DNA from: Chara braunii
Taxonomy: Eukaryota > Streptophyta > Charophyceae > Charales > Characeae
Direction of reading: 5' to 3'
Assembly (NCBI GenBank): GCA_003427395.1
Contig: BFEA01000229.1
Coordinates: forward strand, 2,227,671 to 2,257,703
DNA length: 30,033 bases
Part shown: positions 1 to 8,499 of the stretch, one piece after another
How positions within the stretch are numbered: position 1 is the first letter of the stretch
How the letters are laid out: every line of letters begins with the position of its first letter
Made by a program: the position numbers and the translations under genes
Notes under the pieces: model-generated
The model's input: only the letters and a program-made list of their open reading frames with translations
What the model was told of the DNA's origin: nothing
Database searches by the model: none

Positions 1-300
1 GGCCTTTGAAATAACCACCATTGCAGGTGGGGAACTATCCAAACACTCCAATCACAAAGCACAACTCTACCTAGATTTGTCGTACGCTTATTTGTCCGCC
101 AGACTCCAGGTACACTCCAATTTCAGGATGCCATTGTTCTTTCCGCAGAGGGCCTTTGAAATAACCGCCATTGCAGGCGGGGAACTATCCAATGTTGGCG
201 GTTATTTCAAAGGCCCTCCGCGGAAAGAACGGTGGCATCCTGTAAATGGAACTATCCAATGTTGGCGAGTGCATTTGTAGAGCCAATTCTGACAACTATC
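1..300. repeat. Repeat cluster built on a GGCCTTTGAAATAACC word, with a foldback at 124-242
   Basis: The word GGCCTTTGAAATAACC occurs at 1 and 150 and inverted near 199-214. The segment 124-170 is almost perfectly complementary to 196-242 (three mismatches in about 47 bp), leaving a loop of about 25 bp that contains GGGGAACTATCC. That loop word recurs near 30 and in altered form near 250 and 1295. This is the shape of a foldback or MITE-like element. No coding content is convincing here, and no target-site duplication could be assigned. Confidence 0.7.
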
Positions 301-478
301 CGCAAGTTTGCCAACTCGTGTAATTGGATAGTAGTGGAGCGATGCTACCATTCAAAACCGGACGGTAGGATTGCAGGCTTGGTGTGAGTAAAGTCGACCA
401 CTTTCTCTCTAAGGGATTGGTATCGCTAACTCTGGGCAACGAGGTGAGTCCTTATCCATCAGTCAAATGCATTCGGAG
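301..478. other. No recognisable feature
   Basis: No plausible coding frame, RNA or repeat was recognised between the foldback and the hammerhead motif. The last 40 bases belong to the repeat that carries the hammerhead, because they align weakly with the sequence around 8500-8545 on the other strand. Confidence 0.5.
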
Positions 479-535
479 CAGACTGTCGGGCTTCTACCTA
501 CTGACGAGCCGGTGAAAGTCCGACGAAACAGTTTG
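479..535 (+). ncRNA. Hammerhead ribozyme motif, type III topology (copy 1)
   Basis: All conserved hammerhead parts appear in order. Helix III is 479-486 paired with 528-535 (8 bp, one G-U). The predicted cleavage nucleotide is C487. A weak helix I hairpin covers 488-500. The invariant box CTGACGA is at 501-507. Helix II is 508-512 with 520-524 (four of five pairs) around a 7-nt loop, and the GAAA box is at 525-528. The open end is helix III, so the topology is type III, as in plant retrozymes. Helix I is poor (about 3 bp), so activity may be reduced. A related copy lies at 8442-8499 on the minus strand, and the similarity runs about 100 bp, beyond the ribozyme itself. Self-cleavage is inferred from the fold. 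Confidence 0.78.
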
Positions 536-592
536 GCACAGTCATGCTGTTTTTTTTTTCAATGGAGTTGTGTATAGCGAACATGACAGCAT

Positions 593-616
593 ACACACAC
601 ACACACACACACACAC
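593..616. repeat. (CA)n microsatellite
   Basis: About 12 uninterrupted AC dinucleotides. Confidence 0.95.
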
Positions 617-1114
617 GAGATCGGACACACCTGCAAGACAAAACAGTCGTTGGCTCTGTTTTGTCCCTCCCCCCCCCTTCAATGCATTGCAGTCGCTTCC
701 GCTGATGGAAGTGCACCGTGCTTCACATGCATTGCACAGCCATCAGCGGACATCATCGGATGGCCACCAGACTGCCCACTTCATCCATTCCACAGCTGTA
801 GATTTTCTCGATGAGTCGATGACAGTCATTTTTTCCGTTTGTCTCTTTTCTTTGTTTGTTTCAACCAGGAGGCTCCAGCCATGGTGCAATGTTGAACCCC
901 AGCGCACGGAGCACGCGCATCCGTGTCAGGGGATGGCGCATGCTTTGCCAGTTGATCAACTGTGTTGTGCCCGCTGAGGGACCCTGTGTGATAGGCCTCG
1001 CTCCACCACTCACCAAACTCGATTTTTGCGCGGTGAGTACTCACCACGACACTCTTCTCACCAAAATGCCGCCTCGCTCCACCACTGACCACTCTTGTTC
1101 CCTCACCAGTGTCA
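617..1114. other. No recognisable gene; CTCACCA/GGTGAG-rich from about 1000
   Basis: Open frames on both strands here have no protein-like composition. From about 1000 the words CACCAC, CTCACCA and GGTGAG recur and form small local hairpins, which continue to about 1350. Confidence 0.4.
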
Positions 1115-1232
1115 CCACACCACAAGACACGACCGGCGCTGGTTGACTGGGCCCGGCCTTGTCTTGTAGTGTCCACACCACAAGACACGACCGCCGCTGG
1201 TTAAGACTGGCCCCGGCCTTGTCTTGTAGTGT
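1115..1232. repeat. Two tandem copies of a 58-60 bp self-complementary unit
   Basis: Units 1115-1172 and 1173-1232 are about 90% identical. Within each unit the first 19 or so bases (ACACCACAAGACACGACCG type) are complementary to the last 19 (CCTTGTCTTGTAGTGT end), so each unit can fold into its own hairpin. The segment is flanked by CTCACCAC/GGTGAG hairpin words. Confidence 0.8.
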
Positions 1233-1395
1233 GACGAGCTCACCACTTTTGGTGAGAAGGTGAGAGGTTCCACCACAACTGCCGTTTCAGGCGGGGAAAT
1301 CCAATGCCGTGGTGCCGCGTTGAGTGCTCACCACAGCCCACTCACCACCAGATATCGTCATCGAACTTACCTACCCTAGGTAATATTCTGCTCAT

Positions 1396-1466
1396 CTGCT
1401 GCCAGGGCAGTTTGAACTCAGGTCTGTATTTCAACAGTTCAAGTGTGTACCAACTGAGCTAGAGGA
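1396..1466 (-). repeat. tRNA-like sequence, probable tRNA-derived SINE head or tRNA pseudogene
   Basis: On the minus strand TAGCTCAGTTGG (complement of 1450-1461) matches the tRNA D-arm and pol III A box. GAGTTCAAAC (complement of 1410-1419) matches the T-loop and B box, at normal tRNA spacing (about 44 nt between box starts). The acceptor and T stems do not pair properly, so it is not an intact tRNA. A second CAGTTGGTACA word occurs upstream at about 1511-1524. Downstream sequence is not recognised. Confidence 0.55.
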
Positions 1467-1540
1467 GTTTGGGTATAAATACAGAGAATATTAGCATGGC
1501 CCTGGGTGAGGATGTACCAACTGAATAGCCTTCTCCCAGA

Positions 1541-1815
1541 TTCTCTCAATTCACCTTTTCATTAACTACCTACCACTACTCCTAAGGCTATTCAGGGGAT
1601 CCCTCAGCTGCAAGCGTAGCTACCTCACAAAAAAAACAAAGGGATTGTATGTTGCCACCTGCCCTAACAATGCTAGTCAGGGGGTAGGGTGGGGCCTCTG
1701 GTGGGGGCCTGGCTAACACAAAGAGACGCAGCATTCTGCCAGTAGCTGCACCTCCCTTTTCATGTTTCCCCCCAGCCCCATTGTTGATAGGACCCCACCC
1801 AACTATTGAAATTTG
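1541..1815 (-). repeat. Dispersed repeat, copy 1 (partner at 29250-29510)
   Basis: Read on the minus strand this matches the + strand near 29.25-29.51 kb at roughly 70-75% identity with indels. Shared blocks include CTACTGGC(A/G)AAATGCT, a GTTAGCC..GGCCCCACCC block, a GGCAACAT-type block and a CCTTAGGAG..GGTAGGTAG end. Translations of both copies keep a similar peptide (GAATGRMLRLFV here, GSATGKMLGLCV there), which hints at former coding sequence. The family is not recognised. Confidence 0.75.
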
Positions 1816-1829
1816 AAACCGAGCCTGAC

Positions 1830-2225
1830 AATGCCCTGCGCACCAGAAAAAAACAAAGGCGCGGGCTTCATTATGGCTGGTGCCGCGAGTCATTTTGGTC
1901 ACGTACCCCGACCCCTGAAAGTTGTGGCCGCATACAGCAGCATATTTGTTTTTCAAAGGGGGAAAGATACTGGTGATTTACATGCAATCCTCAATGTCGT
2001 CAGCTTCATCCGTGCAACGATGAAAACACCAGTCAGAGTTACAAGCTCTTCGATCCAGAGTGAATGACAAAGAAAGCAGGAGAAAAAAGAAGGAAGAGGA
2101 AGAGGAAAAAAAGCAGCATCAGAAGAAGGGGGGGGGGAATTTCAAAAAATGGAAGAATAGATACTACGCTGGATATGGCGATGAAAAACATCTCCCGCAT
2201 GCGACTTGAAATGAAGGATATGACA
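1830..2225. other. No recognisable feature; purine-rich block at 2064-2145
   Basis: Short open frames here have no family resemblance. The stretch 2064-2145 is strongly purine-rich on the + strand (AGGAAGAGGAAGAGG type). Confidence 0.4.
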
Positions 2226-2440
2226 ATTATAGCATGCCGGTGTGGACCAAACTACAGTCTTCCCCCGAACACTAGCTTGTATACATTCCTTATACAGGTA
2301 CCTGGACCAGAAACATAGCTTGTATACATTCCGCATGCAGGTACAATCATACCCTCAGTACGATTGTACCTGGACCAGAAACATAGCTTGTATACATTCC
2401 TTATCAAGTTGTGTTGTGTTCGGGGCCAGACCGTAGTTTT
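2226..2440. repeat. Imperfect direct repeats with the words ACCTGGACCAGAAACATAG and CTTGTATACATTCC
   Basis: The block (ACTAGCTTGTATACATTCC type) appears three times, at about 2271-2291, 2317-2332 and 2384-2400. Two copies are preceded by TACCTGGACCAGAAACATAG. A hairpin GTACAATCATAC..GTACGATTGTAC lies between copies at 2341-2369. Variant outer copies (GGACCAAACTACAG and GGCCAGACCGTAG) suggest a decayed array. Confidence 0.75.
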
Positions 2441-2940
2441 GTATGGTGCGCACACGGGAGACGAAAACAATAAATGAAGGCGTGTATATCTACGAAGCTC
2501 CACCGACCTACAAAGGGACAGATAGCCTACGCACAACTTCGCCGTGAGAAACATATACACAAAAGTCGGCAGTTCAAGAACAGTTCCAATCTACAGTCAC
2601 AAACAATCCTATATATCAACAATTAGAAACTTCCTTCGGGGTAGAACCCATAACCGAACCCCTCCTACTCCACCTTCCCCTTGTCTGTACAGCACTTGCT
2701 CAGAGAGACTAGATCTGGTGCCACACAGCATGGCGAGAGGTGCTGAAACAGGCAAATGGCAGTAAAAGATGGAATAGACTATATCCTATCTCTAGAACAA
2801 TCACCAGTACTACACATGGGCTTCGCACGCTGCTGAATAGATCTACTACCTGTCAAGTTTCACTCAACGTAGATAAATTATGCAGCTTGCTATCAAAGTA
2901 ATCATATGTCTGTCCAAACAATCCAAACAATCAACTACAA
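2441..2940. other. No recognisable feature
   Basis: No frame, RNA or repeat here could be supported on either strand. Confidence 0.45.
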
Positions 2941-3125
2941 TGTTCAGGGACGTTGGACCCGCTGCTTTCCAGCAGGTGCGGCTCCCCACCAATAGATGGA
3001 ACCTTCCCGGGAGTGCTAGTGGGTGCCTGCTCTTATCAGCAGCACCCCTAGCATCCCCTCGCTTTTTTTTTTCTTCTTCTTTTTTTTCTTTCTTTTTTTT
3101 GCCTGCTCTTATCAGCACCCCCAAG
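2941..3125 (+). mobile_element. LINE 3'-end fragment (solo copy)
   Basis: This matches the 3' UTR end of the LINE at 12899-13030 and the tail of the insertion at 6184-6262. Shared blocks are GACCCGCT..TTTCCA, GCTCCCCACC(A/T)ATAGATGGA and GCTGCTCTTATCAGCA. Two small hairpins are kept: CTGCTTTCCAGCAG, and the CTCTTATCAG loop flanked by GC(T)GC. The copy ends in a pyrimidine-rich tract (3063-3101), after which GCCTGCTCTTATCAGCACC is repeated. It is probably a severely 5'-truncated LINE or a SINE sharing the LINE tail. Confidence 0.7.
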
Positions 3126-4671
3126 GGATCTAAAAACTTTAGTGATCAAACCCGACGTCACTACAAATATTTCCAAACAGCGTATCAAGCCCACGGCCTA
3201 ATGTCCAACCAAAACTGTCTTATTCAGAATTTACCAACGCTGATGTCGATCTAAAAGGGTTCAATAATCCCATGAATCGAACGGGAATTCTATAAACGAT
3301 GCATCCCCAGTACAAGGAAAAACCTGCATCGAAATTGATGATAAAACTTATCATAAAAGCCCTGTCTGGTGTTCTCCAACTTCTCCCTCATTTTCAAACA
3401 GGCATCACCAGTTGGTCAAGAGACTCGAAACAAAAATCCAATGATCCCAGCATCCACCAAACTTCCGATAAAAAAACTATTAGGGCCGGAAGCAAAGTAA
3501 CCTTTAAAGTACACCCTCGTAAGCGTAAACAAAGTTAATTCTTGAGTGTGAACAGAAAGGTCAATCCAGTTCCTGGAATAGAAGAAAAAGTCCTGAGTGC
3601 GGTTTAGAAACGACCCAATATTAACCGACTTATGTTTCTTGCTAGAATACGATAAGACATCCTGTATTTTTTGAAAAAGAGTACTTTATCGAAATTGACA
3701 CACCGTCACCGACTCGTCGACAATTCTAAAATTCCATAGACAAGTTTCTGATCAACACCAAGAGATCTAAGAAACATGAATTCGTAGAATGAATTAGCAC
3801 AAAAGACAGGCAAGTGCCGGGTTGGCCGGGTTGGCGGACTTTCCTATTGATATTGATATCCCCACCGTTTGTCTCACCAACCTTCCAGTAGCTTTGATGT
3901 ATCTATTATCGAGGTTGGAGGAGATGTATAGAAATCTATGAAACAAGGAGATGAGAAAAACCCAACCGTCCTCGCCTTTTTCCTTGGTCGATTATCTAGT
4001 ATACTTTTTGCGCGTTCCGATTAGAAAGCCTCTATAAGACTATAACCCTCGACTTGCCAAATATCAATCACCCATCATAAGGCATTCAGAATGGATGATG
4101 TGGTAAGTTGGAAAACATTGTTTCACGTACAATGAAGCCCCTAGACTAAAATAGTAAAATCCTTCAAGCTCAATTCCTTATTAATACGAGAAATGCCCAG
4201 CATGAGATGGACAGTACTACGAAGACTGAAGCGGGGTAGCTTTTCGGCAACTTCCGTCGTGGGTCGTACAAAGTGGAAGCTACACGGCGACCACTCGCCG
4301 CCCCTCCTTCAAGATAAGATGGGCAAATCAATCTCCACCCAAGTATCGTCTTTGTGTTTCGGTATGCAGTAAGCGTCACCAAACTGGCCAGCAGCATTCC
4401 ATCGTCCAATCTTTACGGATTTCTTACATCGATTCTCTGACTTTCAGCGATTCAAGACAACGGATACTTCATTAAAACAGAACAGGTAGAAACGATGAGT
4501 TGCTAAGAAAAGAGTCCGTTCATCCCAGAGGCATAAAAACCATCAATCCGTCGGATACCGAATGAAAGAATGACTAGATTTCTGCTCCAACGGTCGTCTG
4601 CAAACAAATCCTTGAAGGCTTAAAAGTTTATCCTCATAACTCATCAACATCAGAGAACACGGAAGACGAAT
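3126..4671. other. Unassigned stretch; possible first exon at 4091
   Basis: No family was recognised. One small point: ATGGATGATGTG at 4091 is followed at once by GTAAGT, a perfect plant splice donor, and a TATA-like CTATAAGA lies about 60 bp upstream near 4032. No downstream exon could be identified, so this stays a weak candidate. Confidence 0.2.
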
Positions 4672-4863
4672 GTATTTATTGGATAAAAGGCCGATCTGGG
4701 CTTGCCCGCTGTCGCGGCGAATCATGGTGACCTGTTGAATCACATGGCCTTTGAGCCGGCGATCATCCATTCAAGTTTCTGCCCTATTAACTTTCGACGG
4801 TACGATAGAGGCCTACCATGGTGGTTTAGGGTAACGGAGAATTACGGTTCAATTCCGGAGAGG
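4672..4863 (+). pseudogene. Diverged 18S rRNA gene fragment
   Basis: About 190 bp follows the plant 18S rRNA 5' domain in order: the TTTATTGGATAAAAGGCCGA block, a GGGCTTGCCCG block, GAATCATGGTGACC, TTTCTGCCCTATTAACTTTC, GATAGAGGCCTACCATGGTGG and GGAGAATTACGGTTCAATTCCGGAGAGG (quoted in parts). Many substitutions from the universal sequence show it is a decayed copy and not a working gene. Similarity stops after 4863. Upstream resemblance (CTCATTAAA-like near 4468) is too weak to claim. Confidence 0.85.
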
Positions 4864-5130
4864 TACGAAGACAGAGTGGGAGTCAGTCCATCAAACTTTC
4901 ATTAGACACTTCGTCAATACGTCAGCCATGGTGCCCAGTTGAACCACGGCACTCCCCAAGAGCTACGCAGCATGCACGCCGCAACTCTGAAAAAATGGCT
5001 GGGAAACGCACTGGTGGCTTAAAAGCTCGAAACTCGGCTACCGATCCAAGGGAATCGGGAGCGTACACAACCCTTATGGAGATCGAGGACCACGCCATCA
5101 TGGCGGCCAGGGACATCTATGTACAGTAAG
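4864..5130 (+). other. Open frame without recognised family
   Basis: The + frame ending with TAA at 5127-5129 is open for about 88 codons and ends in a protein-like stretch (TTLMEIEDHAIMAARDIYVQ). It has no clear start: the first usable Met is internal, at about 4995. It could be a remnant exon or a retroelement fragment. No function can be given. Confidence 0.2.
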
Positions 5131-5321
5131 ATGGGCATAAGGAGGTCGGACTCCGCTGGCACACCCATGCAACCTCAATGAACATGCAGCAAATGAAAGT
5201 CAAGTCCCAGTGTCCAGTGGTTTGCTGTTGAGGTTACAACCTGTCCTTGTCCGCTCGTTTGCCACGGGAAGTTGCAAATCACCTCATACCTGGAATCCAA
5301 GATTTGGGTCCCAGTCATACC

Positions 5322-5347
5322 AAAAAAAAAAAAAAAAAAAAAAAAAA
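5322..5347. repeat. Poly(A) run of 26
   Basis: An uninterrupted A run just upstream of the LINE endonuclease region. It could be the tail of another + strand retro-insertion ending here, but no 5' boundary or flanking duplication was found. Confidence 0.9.
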
Positions 5348-5489
5348 GAACCAAAAACACAATGACAGCGCGTGAGACCATCAAACTGCAAACCCCGATC
5401 ATGACAGCACTCAATGCAGTTTATGGGAGGGACAAAGGGTGGCAGGCTGGCAGCGAGCTGCACAAACCTCAGACTTGGATCTGTGCACA

Positions 5490-6153
5490 CTGCACATTGA
5501 ACATTGACGGCCTGACTTCTGCTGCACCACCATGCCGTAATCGAACAACTTTGGGGAGTGGGGGGCAGAACATGGCCAGACCTGATCTGCATTCAGGAAA
5601 CCCACCTGACCCACTCTCCAGAGCACAGCAGGGCACACAACCAAGCCTGGCCCTTCACTAAGTATTGTCCAAAATGTCTCCGCTGGAGTGGCGCTGTGGA
5701 TTCCCCCCGGCTCCCAGGTTGATGTTATCTAGTGGCCGCCGATGAGGAGCGACGATGGGTGTCAGCCCTACTCATGATGGAACAAGAGGTAGTGTGTGCC
5801 CTCAACATTTACGCACCGAATGGGGTAAGAGAACGCAAAGCCAGCAGACATCCCCCTAAAACTGGCGGGAGACTTTAATGCCACCCTAGGTCAATGGCTG
5901 GACCATTGGCACATCTGATCCCCATGTCCAGATTATATAGCGGAAGATGAGGCCATGATTCACATCATATGTGAACCAGAGAAGCTTTTCAATGCTTTTC
6001 AGAGGTCCCACCTACAAAAGTGCCTATACCCTGCATACGCAACAGTGCAACCTCACTATTCCCGGTCCCAAATCAATATAACCCTCTATCTCAGGACTTG
6101 AGTCGGGCCCTACACGCCGCAACCATCTTCTCCTGGAACCCATGGCCTGGGGC

Positions 6154-6157
<4 letters not shown>
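5490..6157 (+). pseudogene. LINE AP-endonuclease domain remnant
   Basis: Read across frameshifts, the conserved landmarks of the LINE endonuclease appear in order: LNIDGL near 5497, PDLICIQETHLT near 5582 (the catalytic Glu motif), ALNIYAPNGV near 5800, and LAGDFNATL near 5866 (the GDFN motif). NPWPGAD follows at 6137-6157, just before the break. Frames change near 5575 and an in-frame stop follows the PRLPG stretch, so the protein cannot be made. The domain would nick target DNA for target-primed reverse transcription. The break falls at the 15-bp duplicated target word. Confidence 0.85.
6143..6157. repeat. Target-site duplication, left copy (15 bp)
   Basis: TGGCCTGGGGCGGAT is found here and exactly again at 8403-8417. 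Between them lies a segment with a 26-nt poly(A) tail on the minus strand, starting directly at this copy. That is the signature of target-primed reverse transcription. Confidence 0.8.
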
Positions 6158-6183
<26 letters not shown>

Positions 6184-6187
<4 letters not shown>

Positions 6188-6262
6188 GAAGGCTCCATCT
6201 ATTGGTGGGGAGCAACACCTGCTGGAAATCAGGTCCAGCGTCCCTATACATTGATATGTTGA
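6184..6262 (-). repeat. LINE 3'-end-like block at the end of the insertion
   Basis: On the minus strand the order AGGGACGCTGGACC, TTTCCAGCAGG, TTGCTCCCCACCAATAGATGGAGCC matches 2941-3010 (+) closely and 12905-12955 (+) less well. Here it leads straight into poly(A), shorter than the 12.9-kb LINE end, which carries a further 70 bp or so. Confidence 0.75.
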
Positions 6263-6712
6263 TAAATGGAAATGCAAAAATGTGACAATGAGAAACGTAT
6301 AGAAAAATATAGAAAAGCCCCGTGGCCAATCACTACAGGCAGAGGCATTGATTACTCCCCCATACCGGAGGAGGATTGACCAACTGCACGAAAAACCATA
6401 GGGTTTCGAAGCACACTTCAAAAAGCCACGCCGAGTGGCTAACAATGGGCAACTAATACAAGCGATAGGAATGCATGCCATAGCTAACAGTACCTGATGC
6501 AAAACGTTACTTCAATATCCTACCCGTCGCCTCTCATTCACCGAAACCTAAATGAGGCAGCAGCAAAAGAGGGGGGGGGAAAGGCAAGCAGCACAGGGGT
6601 AAGGTAATCAAGCAGCATTCCTGAGTCAAATGAAAATGAAGAGCAAGCTGAGGAAGCGAAACTCCAACCCGATGAATGATATTGCTGGCCGGGCAATAGC
6701 ATACATCCCCAA

Positions 6713-7463
6713 CTAGCCAACCCCTATACGCCACCATAGCCCACAGAAGAACCCCGCAGGAAGAGTGGGGAAGAAGAAAACCCCATCCCAGACAACCGAA
6801 AGAAACGCAGCCACCCTGCTGCAAATACCCAACCCGCTCCTCCCGGGAGACGCATCATCATCAAGAGCATCTTCANTATCATCATCCGCAGCATCGTCAT
6901 CATCATCAGTAGCATTAGTAGCATCGTCATCATCATAAACATCATCTACAGCAGCAGCATCNGCCTCACCGNTATCATCACGCGCGCCATNGTCAGGCCC
7001 AGCCACATCATCGATAAGACCACCATTGTCATCATCAGCGGCAATAGCAGCTTCGTCATGAATATCATCAATTCCAGCTTCATCATCACCAGCAGCATCA
7101 ACCGCATCATCATCATCATCATCATCAATAGCATGAGTATCATCATCATCAGCGTCATCGTTATCAACAGCGGCATCATCAAGAGCATCAGCAGCAGCAT
7201 CAAGATCATCATCATCGGCACCTGCCACGTCAGCGATAAGGCCGCCACTATCTTCATCATCCACATCAGTAGCAACCACAGCATCATCAACAGCAGCTGC
7301 AGTAGTATCATCAGCATCAACATTATCATGAGTGCTGACGTAAACAGAAAGGTCGTTGACAGCACTAACGAGGAGTACTCCATTGCTCCCGTGACCAAAG
7401 ACGCCGTCGGTAGCCACATCGCCAAAGTCGCCGTCCACGTCAGCAGCAGAAATATTGAGCTGT

Positions 7464-7517
<54 letters not shown>

Positions 7518-8092
7518 TTGTCGCTGTTGTTGTTGAAAATGTTATCGTCATTGCCGCCGTTTTCATCGATGTTCTCACCACCTCCAACGACGATCCCTCT
7601 GCTAGCGATGTCACCTCCACAGTTGTCGTTCAAGACACCAAGAGAGCTATAGTTAATAGTCTCGAGCTCGTTGTTGTTGTTGTTGTTGTTGTTGTTGTTG
7701 ATGTGTTTTTCGTTTTTATTGTCGTTGTCATTACTGTCGTTGCAGTCGATGTTGGTGCTGAAGCTGTTGCCGCCTCTGCTGTCTTCAATTGTTGTCGCAG
7801 GCGACAATCCCGCCTCCAAAGCAGCCCAGCGATCCTGGCCGTTCCTAAAGACGTCGTAGCATCGATGCATGAGCAAGTCAGCTTGATCCCAATCAACAAA
7901 CTCCTCCAGCGAAGGAGCCGGCCCCTCCTCCAACTCCCAAATGATATCAAGCATGCTCTGCATCATGACCTCCAGCCATGGCGCAAGTGTGACTGTCCCC
8001 CCTACAGCCTCCCTCTGATCACCATGGCTCGAAGACAAAATATCCACAACCTCCTGCAAACGGCGGCCGCCATCTTCTATGTCACCAACCAT
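6713..8092 (-). CDS. Asn/Asp-rich protein, 459 residues, inside the retro-insertion (function unknown)
   Basis: The frame starts at the first ATG after an in-frame TGA and runs 459 codons, with four unresolved bases (6876, 6962, 6972, 6991). Residues 1-105 are of normal complexity (for example RRLQEVVDILSSS, SLEEFVDWDQADLLMHRCYD) and look like a real helical domain. Then come poly-Asn runs coded by AAC repeats (7671-7700 and 7461-7530), a long Asp/Ala-rich acidic region (about 7330-6860) and a hydrophobic tail of about 45 residues ending in GLWWRIGVG. Lack of introns fits a retrocopy. The trinucleotide repeats may have expanded after insertion. The opposite strand is also open through the repeats, but only as low-complexity Ile and Val runs. 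Whether it is expressed is unknown. Confidence 0.45.
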
Positions 8093-8402
8093 TCAGCCGC
8101 ACCCCTTCGTAATTCTTCATTAGGAACCATTTCGTCCAAAAAAAACGCGCCGTCGGAGCCCGCAAATCAGACGCCTTACACCGACGTACCGTCCCTGGTG
8201 TATCCGGTGGGAATACCACCATCGCCTGGACAGAGCGACCAAGCAAACACCACGATGACCAAGAACACCTATGGAACCACAGCTGTCCCAGTCCACGGAG
8301 TATGGCTGGACCTCGCCAGCCGGTCCGTAGCGCAGGTTAGCGCTAAGCGTCAGCGCGTTTTTTTATTACAGGAACCGATGTGCTCTTGATCTAGGAGGCG
8401 TC

Positions 8403-8417
8403 TGGCCTGGGGCGGAT
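8403..8417. repeat. Target-site duplication, right copy (15 bp)
   Basis: Identical to 6143-6157. It is followed by CTTAAGACAAACGAGG, which may resume the broken LINE. Confidence 0.78.
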
Positions 8418-8423
8418 CTTAAG

Positions 8424-8454
8424 ACAAACGAGGGGCTGTGACAAACTGTTTCGT
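8424..8454. repeat. 31-bp direct repeat, left copy
   Basis: Matches 8940-8970 at 28 of 31 positions. It includes the GAAAC side of the minus-strand hammerhead. The distance between the copies is 516 bp. Confidence 0.8.
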
Positions 8455-8499
8455 CGGAGTTTCACCGACTCACCAGGAGGCTGAACCCTCAACAGTCTG
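8442..8499 (-). ncRNA. Hammerhead ribozyme motif, type III topology (copy 2)
   Basis: Read on the minus strand: helix III is 8499-8492 with 8449-8442 (8 bp including one G-U). The nucleotide before cleavage is U (8491). Helix I is a perfect 4-bp hairpin (8490-8487 with 8480-8477, 6-nt loop). The core box reads CTGGTGA (8476-8470), with one change from the invariant CTGANGA. Helix II is a perfect 5-bp GTCGG/CCGAC stem, and the GAAA box is 8452-8449. Compared with copy 1, this copy has better helices I and II but a damaged core box. The two copies therefore decayed differently from a common functional ancestor. Confidence 0.75.

Larger units (their letters stand above)
6158..8402 (-). mobile_element. 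2.2-kb retro-insertion in the LINE, with poly(A) tail and 15-bp target duplication
   Basis: On the minus strand the segment begins at 8402, holds an ORF (8092-6713) and an untranslated 3' region, and ends with a LINE-3'-end-like block (6262-6184) and 26 A residues (T run 6158-6183). Exact 15-bp direct repeats flank it (6143-6157 and 8403-8417), and LINE-like sequence lies on both sides. It could be a processed gene copy, a non-autonomous retroelement using the LINE tail, or a chimera of both. It has no matching reverse transcriptase of its own. Confidence 0.72.

Noticed and set aside
3655-3705. Faint similarity to a 28S rRNA segment (AAAGAGTACTTTATCGAAATTGAC)
   Set aside because: Too short and gapped to separate from chance.
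7058-8389. 443-codon + strand open frame opposite the Asn/Asp-rich ORF
   Set aside because: Its long part is Ile, Val and Ser runs from the trinucleotide repeats. The complex domain is only in the minus frame.
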